NCBI GenBank assembly: GCA_902702965.1
Contig: CACRXP010000010.1
Span: forward strand, 1,338,298 to 1,402,297
Source of the DNA: Spirometra erinaceieuropaei
Lineage: Eukaryota > Platyhelminthes > Cestoda > Diphyllobothriidea > Diphyllobothriidae
Direction of reading: 5' to 3'
DNA length: 64,000 nt
In this document: positions 50,794 to 62,351 of the stretch, piece after piece
Layout of the letters: every line of letters begins with the position of its first letter
Position numbering within the stretch: position 1 is the first letter of the stretch
The notes under the pieces: model-generated
Databases searched by the model: none
Told to the model about the DNA's origin: nothing
Seen by the model: the letters and a program-made list of their open reading frames with translations, nothing else
Program-made: the position numbers and the translations under genes

Positions 50794-51767
50794 TATAGGG
50801 AGTGACAGATCTCATGAAATGTTGACTGAAATTCTGAAATGCATTTTCGATAAGAAGGATTGCTTGGTCGCAGTTGTAATACTAATTATTGTAAGACATA
50901 CTCTTATAACATTTCGGACTCGGCAGGATATCGGCTTTTAAATGCATTTCTTTTCAATCTCCTGTAGAAAGCGTTTTCGGTAAAAAATGACTACTTAATT
51001 AGCATGCATTTTTCCCATTGAATTACGATGGTCTTGGAAATTCTAATATATTTTATAGAAACCATAAACAAAAATATGCTTGCTTATAGGCAATCAACAG
51101 AGAATCACGTCTTCTTTATATTTTCCACTTAAGAAGGGGTATGATTAGGTTTTAAAAAAGTTTTCTAATTGCCGAATAATTTGGTGCCTGATCATTCGTT
51201 GCATTGGCGCTTAGTGATTTCCCTTTACGAGGTGCATGCGTTGCGCGTAAACAAAATCACATATTTTTCTATGTCATTAAAGAGATATTATGCAGAGTCC
51301 ATAAAATTTTGCAATGGATACGGACCATGTTGTACATTTCAGGTACGATGCTATGGGAATGGACATTTCGCGGTCTTAAAAAGTCTCATAATTAGAAACT
51401 TTTTTAAAACCTGATTACACTCCTTCCTTAAGTATAAAATATAAAGAAGACGTGATTCTCTGTTGATTGACTATAAGCAAGCATATTTTCGTTTATGGTT
51501 TCTATAAAATATATTTGAGTTTCCAAGACCATCGTAATTCAATGGGAAAAATACATGCTAATTAAGTAGTCATTTTTTACCGAAAACGCTTTCTACAGGA
51601 GATTGAAAAGAAGTGCATTTAAAAGCCGATATCCTGCCGAGTCCGAAATGTTATAAGAGTATGTCTTACAATAATTAATATTACAACTGCGACCAAGTAA
51701 TCCTTCCTAATCGAAAACGCATTTCAGAATTTCAGTCAACATTTCATGAGATCGGCCACTGACTGTA
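50794..51767. mobile_element. Foldback element C (974 bp, Tc1/mariner-like ends)
   Basis: Left arm (about 50794-51190) and right arm (about 51395-51767) are near-perfect reverse complements. Right end reads cactgactgta. The left end (tatagggagtgacag) is the same word with several substitutions. Both arms carry a segment of about 50 bases (taatactaattattgtaag...aggata) that is absent from element B. The core contains cggaccatgttgtacatttc and other words found inverted in B. No long ORF. Confidence 0.85.
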
Positions 51768-54403
51768 TGTCCGCAAGGACGATTGTATGCATCATTTATG
51801 CTCACGGAAGCACCCTGTTGATCGAGACGCGTACGATGTCTTTATCCTTCAGCTTAACAAGGGAGGTGATACAAGAGTGAACCATAACCTCATTCTCTCT
51901 CCATTGTTTGGCCTACAGATATTTATGATTATTTTTTTCCCTGCGATACCCATTCGCACAATTGTCCTGTGGTACATGAGCAAGTGAGCCACCTTCACCA
52001 AAAGTTTATATCAGAAACGCTTAACTATGGAGTTGCGGACACATATTCTTACGCTACTTGTTGACCGAAATGTTTAAATAAGCATTGTAGCAAAAAGAGA
52101 TCACTTACTTGCTAGAGAAACGTTGATTAGCATTGGATATAACCACAGGTGAACCTGCATATTGCAGCGGGCCGGTTTCCGATTGGTCGTCATTCCCGGC
52201 TACCTACGCAATTCTCACTCAAAAAATTGATAACTTGTATGGTGTATGTTCAATTTATCGACGTAAATGTCATCCTTTTTCCTGAAGAGCATTCATTAAA
52301 ATTTATTTGTAATCACCTCTTGTGAAATCGCATTGTCTGGACGTCGCTTTTGCTGAAACATATGCATGCGGGTTTGAGAATGCCCCTAGTTATGAAAATC
52401 TTCCACTTGTGATTATTTGTATGGACTGATATCCGCAGGTTTTATGACAATGCTTTCGAAATATATGTAACAGGAACCATATCTTTTGCCATATTCCATA
52501 TGCAGCAGGCGATCTTTTCATAGTTATCTGGTCAAATGGGCGAATTTATTTTGGCGAGAGCACTTTGCATGTAATTTAAAGGGCGCAAGTTGTGTTTTAA
52601 TATATGAAGGCATAAATAAAGTCCAAAGTCGGAATTGTCTGTGAGGGTCGTGATGCCTCAATCTATGGATAACTTCAAGCATAGCGTTTACAGACACATC
52701 CCAGTAACAAGCGGAATATGTACGTTTGTAACCTATGCACATGCCTACTTGTGAGAAACTAAGTTTGCTTCCATTGTAACTGTTGTGCATAATTCCCAAT
52801 ACCTTTGAATTTTATGTGCAAAAAGGGGAATTCAATTTTGCAAGCCAACTTTCCTTTAACTTCACCGGACCAAACCGGACTACTTTCCTTTAGCTACACA
52901 ACTTAAGGAAAACTTACTCCTTTGCAAAATAATTATAAAAAGGAACTTTTATGCAGTCTTTCTGGGAACTTGAGCCGAAAAGCGCACATCAAGTATATGC
53001 TTACTTTCGTCCAATGTCAATTAAACAAGTAACTGCTATAGGACTGAGTCACATACCAACGCTTTATTGTACAGAGATTAACTCGTTATTTTTTTCTATA
53101 ATAATTAGTATTGTAACCTTACGCTAGTGCTCTTTTCTATTCTTAAACCCAATTAAGATAAGTCAACCATAATTTCCAAAGTTTCCACACGGGCTTCAGA
53201 ATCTGGACTCTTCTGTCGTCTTTTTGAATGTATGCGTCTTTTCAATGGGATTCGTATATGCCCAAACAATCTTGTCTTACTGAATACCGCTGGAACCTTA
53301 TGAAGAATTTAGGAAATTTTTGGAAAAAACGACGGCGGCAAAAATATACATAACATTTATAACTGGAACAAACTAAAAAACCAACTACATTTATCCGTCG
53401 ACCCGTTGCTCTATGAGAATTAACCCTGGGAGGAAGGGGATGGCGCGACTGCGGACCTGCTCGTAGTGATCGAACTTTATTCCTTCTTTTGTCGCTCATC
53501 AGTGTCAATTGTATCTTTACACTTCCATCACAGAAGGGGATTCCGTCTTATCGTGTTTCATGATATTACTCCGATATTTAATTATGCATGGACACATTCA
53601 ACGGCAGCAAAGATCATAGCGAATAATTACAGTTTTGGTCACAATGCAACTTTATAAGTTATAATGGCAACTTAGTGAAGAAATCTTCGGTTAGCAATGC
53701 GTAATGGCGAGAAAATAATTAATTACAAGCCACTGTAAACTGTGTAGTTTGAGTCACATAGTTGTACTTCCCCGTCACTGTTGTCACTGTGTAGACCTGA
53801 TTATTATATTCGTAGGACCTCTCTCCCATTCCGATTTAAATTTGCATCTCAAGGGCCGAAGTCATTAGAAAGTCGGTTTTTCAAGTGTTTCTTCATAAAT
53901 TATAAATTGAGATACCTTTTATCTAAACCATGACCTCTTGCAATGCGACGGCCCTTTTGCCCTATTTGATTACATTTCCCTAATAGTTTGATAGTTTTGA
54001 AATAAACAGCTCAAAAGATTATAAAATTAGTGGGTACGTCTGTCCAGCCAGCAGTTATAGGGCCTCTCGTTTCAGTCATTATTAAAATTGACTTGAGGTT
54101 GCGAATCTTTCCTCTACCATTCATAAAGTCCGACCGCTCGGCTCCCTTTAGAATATAGAAGATGGTAGTAAATGCGGAGGTAAATTTTGCCAGGTAACTT
54201 CCTTCACTCCCCTTAAGGCTCCCCAGTGATGGACTTGCAGCCCTCGTGCTGAGTTTCAATGATAGTTTTTTGTCTGTCTTGCCCTCTTTTTACTTTCACA
54301 TCCAGTTTGGCAGCTGTTTCATGGAGTCATTCTTTGTTGACCAATTTTGGCGTGGATAAGATGCGTCGACTTTACACTGGTTTTTTCTCTCTTTTTCCCA
54401 CAG

Positions 54404-54433
54404 GTTGGCGGGCTTCAAGAACTGATGCAGCAG
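54404..54433 (+). CDS. Exon 8, 30-bp microexon, same gene
   Basis: Very strong acceptor (ttttttctctctttttcccacag) and a donor cag|gtgcgt enclose exactly 30 bases coding VGGLQELMQQ. It starts and ends on codon boundaries, as both neighbours require. Skipping it would also preserve frame, so it may be alternatively spliced. Confidence 0.65.
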
Positions 54434-55645
54434 GTGCGTCTAAATGCTGCGCTCTCATCTGTCCTGTTGCTTTAAGTATTCTCCTGTTTAGCCACTTTTT
54501 CCTTTTAAAATGACCCTCCTCTACATGTTCTTCTTTTTTGGATGCGTAGTTTGTGGCCCATAAAATTATGCGCCTATTGTCGACATGGGCAATCGCTGTG
54601 GGTGTTGGCATCTTTCAGCATCACTTTGTTTCGCTTCCGATGTTGTCAGCTCCTCCCCCTTCCCCTCTGTTTGCGCCTGCCTTCACTTTAACGGCAGTAT
54701 CACTTTGTGCAAGATATAACAGTAAGTTGGCTGGGAGTGGAATAGCGTGTACAATCGTCCTGCAGGACGCGTTAGCGCTTGGCGTCGCAGACTGGTGTTT
54801 GCTATGTACTGCTCCGCCGTCGACTCAAATGTGTGCGCGCGTTTGATTGGCTCACACACACACACCCACTCCTACGCATCCTCGCATTTTGTTCATAGTC
54901 CTCACCTCGGGTTGGACGTGCCGAAGCAAGCTGCTCGCGCAACGAACAGAAAAATTGTACCAGTGGGCTATTTTGTCCATGTTTAGTCGAACTCAGGATT
55001 CCTCCGGAGGGATGCCACTGAATCTTCCAGGTTGACGACCCGGAATGCCAAGGGACTCAGGTTTCTAAAAACATTTTCGTTCCTCGGTCTCGTTCTTATA
55101 AGGTTGTTTCATTTTTTCAGAAATCACTTGTTTCAGTTGACATGAGGACGATAGTTTATATCAAGTCTACCATGTATAACCATTTTTGGAACGTAAAACG
55201 TTTTTCGTATGTTCGAATGAATACCACTATTGATTATGTTCGTGCACTGCTGTCTTCCGCGTGCCCATGTGTATTTTGCAACCAAAAATCCGCCTTTTAA
55301 CTCTTGCCTTTACTGATTTTCTCGCCATGTTTTTAATGAAACACGTTACTTCACCCTTTAAAGATTTCGATTTTGTATCAACAGCCTAGGAAGAAAATTT
55401 CCATTGTACAGTCAGTGACCTCCAGAATGTCCATCACCCTTTCTTCATTGTTCTGACACCAAGACCCTGTCTTTATTTATTGAACCACGATCACTGCACT
55501 TCTGAGACGCGAGTAGTACCCTCCTTTCCGCTTTTTCTGTCTGGTAGCTACTTCACAACTGCTCAAAACTGTTTCATATGTATGCACCTAAACGTGCACT
55601 AATAGGGTCCATTGCGGTCTGACACATCCATTTCGTTTGGTTCAG
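54434..55645 (+). other. Intron 8, 1.2 kb
   Basis: Non-coding. Contains a short (CA)n run at 54852-54865. Open frames of up to 97 codons here lack support. Confidence 0.55.
54852..54865. repeat. (CA)n microsatellite
   Basis: About seven CA units in intron 8 of the main gene. Confidence 0.7.
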
Positions 55646-55923
55646 CTTTCATCCTCCGTCCCAGTCTCAATTGTCTGCACACCCGCATCCACCCCGAAGC
55701 CACCGGAAAACACAGCCTCGTGTCAGTTGAACGGACAGGAAAAGGTCACCGTCGACAGGGAGGAAAAGTGTATGCAGACTGGGGACGCTTCCGCCGACGG
55801 TGTTCTCTCAACCGAGGCAGTGAATAGTGCAGCCGGTAGCAAGTCTGTTCATCCCCTGAAAATTGACCCGACCAGGCCTCATACGGTGCAGCAGTTATAC
55901 AGCTGTAGTTCTGTTACAACACG
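55646..55923 (+). CDS. Exon 9, 278 bp, same gene
   Basis: Acceptor cgtttggttcag, donor acg|gtaagt (consensus). Starts on a codon boundary and ends two bases into a codon (CG), completed to Arg by the T that opens exon 10. About 92 residues, Ser/Thr/Pro-rich with no recognisable domain (for example STPKPPENTASC and SAAGSKSVHPLK). Confidence 0.8.
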
Positions 55924-58900
55924 GTAAGTTGGTTGTGTTCACTAGCCTCTTAGCTGTCATTTGTACATATCAACCCTCTAATTTGCTCATATAGATCGTG
56001 ATTTCGTAAGTTCGCTGGACTCCGGTGTTAGGCATCTGAAAAGTTGACGTTCGTACACCCTAGAGGACCATCCTATCTAAAACATTAAATTGTTCCTAGA
56101 CAAGCATGCGAGGACGGAAACTTGTGTGGCAATTTAAGAATGTCAAAAGGTAGCTTACAAGATATTTTTTGTCTTTAACTGCCAAAGTTTTTCAACTATG
56201 ACTCTTGGGATGTTTAGGGGCTCTACCTCCAGCAGGTTATTCTACTTTTGGATAACTAAACGCCTTGGCGCACTTAGTAACTTAGTTGTTACTGAACCTG
56301 AAAGTATCCACATATGCACGCCACCGAGCCGTTGAAGCCAGACGTAGCTGTGCTATTTTTCGGTTTTCAGTCTTATCTGACTACCTTACTTTAAGCCTTT
56401 TACGCTATTGACGTGTGAAGCCATACAGCAAAACTACACTGGTTTTCCGTCATTTTCGAAAGACCGACCGCATTACTTCGGGCTGGGGCGTTGGGCCACG
56501 AACACATCCACGAAATTACTCTGCGCGCTCACTGAACTAGCCCCTCATAAAAATGGTATGACACTACCAGCCGTTACTGCTATTTTGATAAATGTGTAAA
56601 ACATAAAAAGACGCTTATCAGATCAACTTGGACAGGGAGAACGAAAAACTGGTTGAAGCCTGGTACCTGCCAGTGATCAGTAGACTACCGTTTTTTTACT
56701 TTCCTCTTATTTTTACATGGAGAAAGTTGTCGAAACGTCATGCAGGGACTTTTGAGATCGCGATGGATGCGGTGTCCTTGCAGTTGACAATATAACTGCA
56801 GATGCAACGTTTGCGCGCTCTTTCTGCCGCAAAATAAAGCTATTTTCCAAATCGACAAGTAGGGGCTGAGCGAAGAGAGACAGTGGGAGGGCCATTTATG
56901 ACTCTCCGTCGTCACGCAACACCAGGTTAAAAAGGACCGCTCTTGTTCCGTCCTGTAGCCAGAGATGAAGGTCATCGCGCAAGCAACTCCTCATTCATAA
57001 GCTGCAAACACAGTCAGGATGCTTAGGCTTTTTTCTGCATTTGTTTTTCAGCTGCAGTTTTGCGGTTTGCGTACTGGATTCCGATTCATTTGGGCGGACG
57101 TTCTTTAAATAAATATCTATACCCTGAATTTCTTTTGCTTGCCCGGAGACACTGCTCAGTTTATTTGAGTGGGTCTGAAGTCAGGGAGGCGAGACTGAAA
57201 GGATAAAGTTCTCTTCTATAGAAAGCAAGACAAGCTGCTGAGCACAAATTCGGTCAGGTTTGGTGGTGTACCTGGTCAGTTCGCACCCCCGATTTGCGCT
57301 TACTGGTCATCCGCGAATGCTTGTGGTCGCAATGCACTCCGTGCGGACGTGTAAGTCATGAGTACGACAGTGCAAGGATTGACTGTGCAGCGGTGGGCAC
57401 GACCGGGTGGAGGGGGAGAAACAGAAGTTGGGATACAGCACGAACCGCCGAAGCCGTCTGTCGCACGGCTGTTGCCGCGGGGTTGGTCTCAATGGATATG
57501 TGGGCCCTCACTTACTGACGCCAGGCTAACTATGCTTCGCCTAAGTGTGTAATCCACTGAACAAGAGTCGTTATCATCTGGTGGAAGGCAAGAATGTCAA
57601 AAGGCAGAGATAACGAATAAGCCATTTCACCTTATCTGAGAAGACAACGAATCGGCGCATATTCTTCAATCCAGTGGTATAATTCTTTCGTCGTGTATCG
57701 ATTACTGCAGCTCCCACATTAATGTTGGATAGGAGTTATTGAACCTTTCTGCCCAAATATTTTATTTTGTTGAACAATGTATTTGGGACATATGCTGACC
57801 TACACATCACCTACTGTGGGTTTCCCGTCTTCCATTGTTTCGTGGAAGAATTGTAGCCGCGGGATTAATTCTGGAACGTCGATCTCGCTTAATAAAATTT
57901 TGCACTATCACGTATCCTTATTTGACCTCGTTCATATTTTCGCTGCGCTACTTAACACAACTTCCACTTTATAAACTCCGAAAGGGCTTGCATCTTCACA
58001 AGCTAGATTTGAAGAAGGCTGTCAAATTTAAGGCGTTTGTCAAAACCTGCGGCGCACGCTAGACAGGGGTGTACTTTGGCAGTTTTATGTCAGTCGATTT
58101 GACATCAAAGCATAGGAGAGAGGAGGATGAGGTCGACCCAAATCGGATCCATCGCCGAATCTCCCCACTATAAACAGCCAAACGCGCATTTAGTTACCCC
58201 GTTGCGTCATGAGTCGTGGCTTGGAGGGTTGTCAATTGCGGGAGCAGTGTGACCGTAGTTACGATTGAGGGTCAGGCTGCAGTAGCGTCTTCTTTGTGTG
58301 ACTTTGATGGCATCTCGCACTTCCGAGAGAACCGAGCCCCTCTCACTGAAGTTGGGTTCATTTTGAGCTAGGGCCAAGTCGTGTGTGTGTTGTGCACGGA
58401 CTCTGCTTTAACCACGTCAACCGCCGCGCCCGTGTCTTCCTGTAGTCGTCTTGATTCATACCGTCATACCACCAGGACGGGTGGTTGCAGGGAGCCGGAG
58501 TCTGGTAGATGCTCCGCAAATCCGCTGCACTGTAGAAAAAGTCTCAGGCAAGTCACTACTGTGTTTCCTCTGAGACAGTAGTAATCATTGTCGCCGGCGG
58601 TAGACTAACTAACCGCTAACGCGGACAAAGACGAAACTGGGTGTTTTCTGTTTTTTATAGGCATATCCATTGGGTAGGTTTTTATGCGTGACTAGCGAAA
58701 TAGGTCTTTAATTCGACTTCACTTTGTAGGCAAGTAACTGCGCCTCGGACTCTCACCTCGCTAGGCGTAGTTCATATCAACGAGGCATCTTTAGTTTGTT
58801 GTATGTAATTGTAACTATTGCCGGACTGGTCGTGCACACGAACGAGTCACACGCGAGTGATCGCAGTGTTGGCATTTGGCAATGACCGACAGGGCAGCTT

Positions 58901-60032
58901 GCGTCTTGTTGGTCATAACAAATAGGTGTGGGTGTCAGCTAGTGTACATTCACGTTGTAATTTGCAGAGGTTCCAACCATTTCTCGGCAGTGTATGCACT
59001 TTCGCTCCTACTAAATGGTACAGAGAGAATGGCTGCGAACGCATCGCTTTTCAAAATGCAGAAATGTTGCTCTAGTGGGTTTACTTACAAATGCATCCGA
59101 AAATTTCCGTTGAATACAAATATCAGATTAGGCCACTTAAATCGGTAGGTATGTTTTGATCGAGCCTGTAACATCAGTCTCGTAAGAGGTTATATCTGCC
59201 CATATGTCAAGGTCCAAGCTCAACTCATTCAGATTCGAGGTCATTCTCATGAACATCGAATTGGGAGGCATGCTTCAATTCGGCCTGTTTACACCAGAAG
59301 GAGGCGTAAGGGTGTTTTTCTCATGATAACACCAAACCTCCAACTTTACGACAGCGAAAATTTCGGTCATAAATTCCAGTCTTGTGGGATTTTCTCAAGT
59401 TTGGCAGTGGTATTTTATGTTGTTCATTCGTGTGCCGAACTTCGATTCCTGTTCACAGTTATTGCGGACAGACACGGTTTTTTATTAGCCTTCTTGCAGG
59501 TCTAAAAAGGGGTTCGCGCTCTCCCTCTTGTAGACTAGAAGCTGGCTTTTTTATCGAAATTCGTGACAATTAAGGTGGTTTCTGTTCTGCCCGTCTGGAG
59601 CATCGCCCTTTCAGACAAGGCCGTTGCGAAAGGGTGGGTCTGCATACCATGAAAATGGATAATTTGCGTGTCCTGTATAGAAACCGTCTTTTCTGGGCAA
59701 TTCAGACTGTTTAAAAGGAATTTTCAGCCTATCCTGTCACTTCCTTTTTATGGAAATTACCAGGCCATCAGTAACAGAACTATTTTAATACATCTGAAAC
59801 AGGCTTATGTGCAACGCAGAAGGTGAACGTTATAAAATCGGAACAAATGCCATCAACCCAACGTTACAGTGGGCTATCGTATGATCCGAAACTCTGTGCG
59901 CCGTCATTCCTAGGGATACTACTCTGCGCTATACAGCCTCCTAATCTAAATTTTGGCCGGTGGATGTTCTATGCTCTTAAGTTTGTCCCACACAACCGAA
60001 AATTGCGGTATCCCGTGTATTCTGACCTTTGA

Positions 60033-60237
60033 TCAAGGTTTATTTGTCTGCGCGCTCGTCAGAAAGCAAACAATGACGACGTAAAGAAACATCTCGTGCC
60101 CTTGCTCCGACTGCTTTCTGAGGTGTTCATTGACAAATTTGTTACTGAATCAGGCTGCTCATTCACGGCTCAGCTTCTCTCCTTATTTGAGCAGTGTGTC
60201 CGAGCGAAAAATTTGAACATTCCTTGCCTGCGTGTCT
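60033..60237 (+). other. Possible exon or coding remnant (plus strand)
   Basis: An open frame without Met that reads like real protein: NDDVKKHLVPLLRLLSEVF, then a short Ser/Thr part, then LLSLFEQCVRAKN, ending in a stop at 60235-60237. An acceptor-like tttgtctgcgcgctcgtcag precedes 60063. It does not fit in frame between exons 9 and 10, so it would belong to another gene or be a remnant. Chance cannot be excluded. Confidence 0.25.
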
Positions 60238-60400
60238 AATACACTCTTCGCTTTTTCAAAAACTTTCAAAAGGATGGCTTTTTGTTATGCTCACAGTGAT
60301 GGACATCAAATCAATTTTGCTAACTGGACAAAGTAAAATCACCTGCACTCACAATCGAGGAGAAGACCCCCGGTCTCGCTTTTAGTGGGACAGCCATTGC

Positions 60401-60787
60401 TTATAGATGTTGCCGCCTTGCGAGTGCTTTGGTTAGTTGGATGACGTGGTAGATGGCGTAGGTTGCATCAGCCAAGAAGGCGGCTTCGTCGCATAAGTGA
60501 TTATTCAAATCAGACAGTCGATACGGCTGCAAAGAAGTAAATTTATTCATGTATTTGTGGTGGGCCGGCTCGTGACGACTCCCTGGGCAAAATATCGGAC
60601 GGGCAGAGAACGAGTGCGATGAATTTAAAGGAAAACTCAGTGCGCTATCCTCCAGAGTGTCTGAAGAACCGTCAAGCATCCCCAACCACGCTTCCGTAAC
60701 CCTGGTCAACGGGCACTTTGCGTAGTCGTCAGCCTTTGAATGATGGACTTTTGTTGTCTCAGTTCGACCGCAATCTGCGCTTCGCAA
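60401..60787 (-). other. Possible terminal exon of a minus-strand gene
   Basis: 128-codon minus-strand frame. Inside it a good acceptor (aatttacttctttgcag on the minus strand) precedes 60523. From there 41 codons run to a stop at 60401, including NNHLCDEAAFLADATYAIYHV, which looks structured. No partner exon in matching phase was found upstream on that strand. Not recognised. Confidence 0.25.
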
Positions 60788-61049
60788 GGCTGCTCATTCA
60801 GCGACCCTCCTTGGAAATCGCCGCAGTTTACCTCGGAATCGACCAACGACCGCTCGTAGGCTACTGACGACCATAAAGTAGGCCATGTCCTATTTACATT
60901 TGTGCCTGTTGTGTCTCGTGTGCAAAGTGTTTAGGAATGGGAGACATGAAAATAATTATGTTCCGCTAATACCTCACGCCATGTAGATCGCACATGTGAC
61001 CCGGTTAAGCCATACCATGTATAGTGATTCATTTTGGGAACCCTTCCGA

Positions 61050-61464
61050 CTATGGAGCTGGGCCATAGGTGGGAGAGCTTAAGCGTGTTTTATTTCGAAT
61101 ACGCGCATCACAACAGGGATCTGTCGTGATTAAGAAGATGCCGAGCAGTGGGCTGCTCTGTGCGCAGATTGAGTGGGCGACGAAGGAAACACCCCAGTCT
61201 GCCACAGCGCCCATCGTCATGAGCAACCGTTTTGATCCAGCCGTTCCCACGTAACCCATTGATACCTGAAGGGAGGTAGAGAGTGAAGAGGATGGTGTGT
61301 ATCGTTTCTCTATTACAATTCAAGTTGAGCGTCGACAAGGACAGTGGACATCGAGACTTACGGACTGTCGCCATGTAATCAGTCAGGTCACCAGACATAT
61401 GAAGGTTCCAGCGAGCGCAACACCAATAGAGGTACGTTTTACAACTCTGTAAGACCTGAGACAT
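61050..61464 (-). other. Possible small exon pair on the minus strand
   Basis: On the minus strand, a frame ending DLTDYMATV is followed by a consensus donor (gtccgtaagt), an interval of about 95 bases, then a pyrimidine-rich acceptor (ctctctacctcccttcag). All three frames after it stay open for 50 or more codons. The in-phase one is Arg- and Gly-rich with no recognisable fold. It may be coincidence. Confidence 0.2.
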
Positions 61465-61670
61465 TTCAAGGCGATGCAGCCTTCACTTAGCAGTCACCTT
61501 CTCCCACTATAGTACTCTGCATCCGTCTGTCTTAACTGATTTTTCTGTATTGAACGTCACCGCTGTATCTAGCACAGATTGTTCCATATTTGCTATTTAA
61601 TGGGAAGTAAGAAGCTGCGCATATGAATTATTCTACATTACACTGACTGTTGCCTTACCCCAACCATCAG

Positions 61671-61971
61671 TGTCTCTTCGGACTCTCCGACCGCGGCGCC
61701 CGGATCAGCTCCCGTATCTGCCTCCTGCTCAAAGAACGGATCTCCTTCAACATTCCGTCGGCGTGCACGGCGACCAAGCCGTCGGAAGGCCTCCCTCGAG
61801 GATCAGCCTAATGCCAGTAATAGTCCCTCCGATAACTCCCACTCTCTTCCCCTCTTCGATTTCGAACTGTGTTCAGTCAGCCTACCCACTGTGGAGGATG
61901 CTGAACGTCTGCATCCCCTCTTGGCTGAGCTTGATGCCACCCCATTCTTGGACATTGAAAATACGGAATCG
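61671..61971 (+). CDS. Exon 10, 301 bp, same gene
   Basis: Acceptor taccccaaccatcag, donor tcg|gtaagc. One base completes the Arg codon from exon 9, then 100 codons to a codon boundary. N-terminal half Ser/Pro-rich with a basic cluster (RRRARRPSRRK) that resembles a nuclear-localisation or kinase-recognition patch. C-terminal half acidic and hydrophobic (FDFELCSVSLPTVEDAERL, ELDATPFLDIENTES). Confidence 0.8.
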
Positions 61972-62351
61972 GTAAGCAGAAGCACCTTTTGCGATTTTGG
62001 CTTGGGAGAGGAAAGTATTTGCGCTTTTCCAGGTTTCTCCTAATACGGGATACTAGGTCCAAGTGGGCCTCCATTTGAACAAGACCAAGGGGTCGGAACA
62101 CGCAGAATCTAACGGTGCCAAAATCTCGTAACATCTTGTTCGATTGCCAATAATCACTGCATATTGATCAGCTCCATCTATAGCCTCCTTCTTATCCTAT
62201 CCTGCATTCAAGAGTCTGAGATGATGAGTACATTTCCCAAGCGGCAGTGTGCACGCAGAGTTCGTGCTACCGAAGGGAGGAAAAGGCAGGGTTCTTGCGG
62301 AAGGTGGTCACACGACAGGTAATTGGTAATTGAACACTGTTAACAGAACAG
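61972..62351 (+). other. Intron 10, 380 bp
   Basis: Shortest intron of the gene, no features. The acceptor is taken at gaacag|ATA because it keeps frame. An AG five bases earlier would lead to an early stop. Confidence 0.65.

Larger units (their letters stand above)
47434..54403 (+). other. Intron 7, 7.0 kb, containing foldback element C
   Basis: Contains an interspersed repeat copy (47995-48115) and foldback element C (50794-51767). A 184-codon minus-strand open frame at 49694-50248 and two overlapping plus-strand frames at 49.2-49.7 kb are longer than usual for this window but show no domain. Nothing else is recognisable. Confidence 0.5.
55924..61670 (+). other. Intron 9, 5.7 kb
   Basis: Contains coding-like pieces at 60033-60237 (plus), 60401-60787 (minus) and 61.1-61.5 kb (minus), listed separately. 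56.0-60.0 kb shows only unsupported ORFs, including a GC-richer patch at 57.25-57.55 kb. Confidence 0.45.

Noticed and set aside
61108..61260. Weak resemblance of a minus-strand frame (GAVADWGVSF) to the VANWG block of mitochondrial pyruvate carriers
   Set aside because: Only a few residues agree and neighbouring conserved blocks are absent. The frame is also not the one in phase with the preceding candidate exon.
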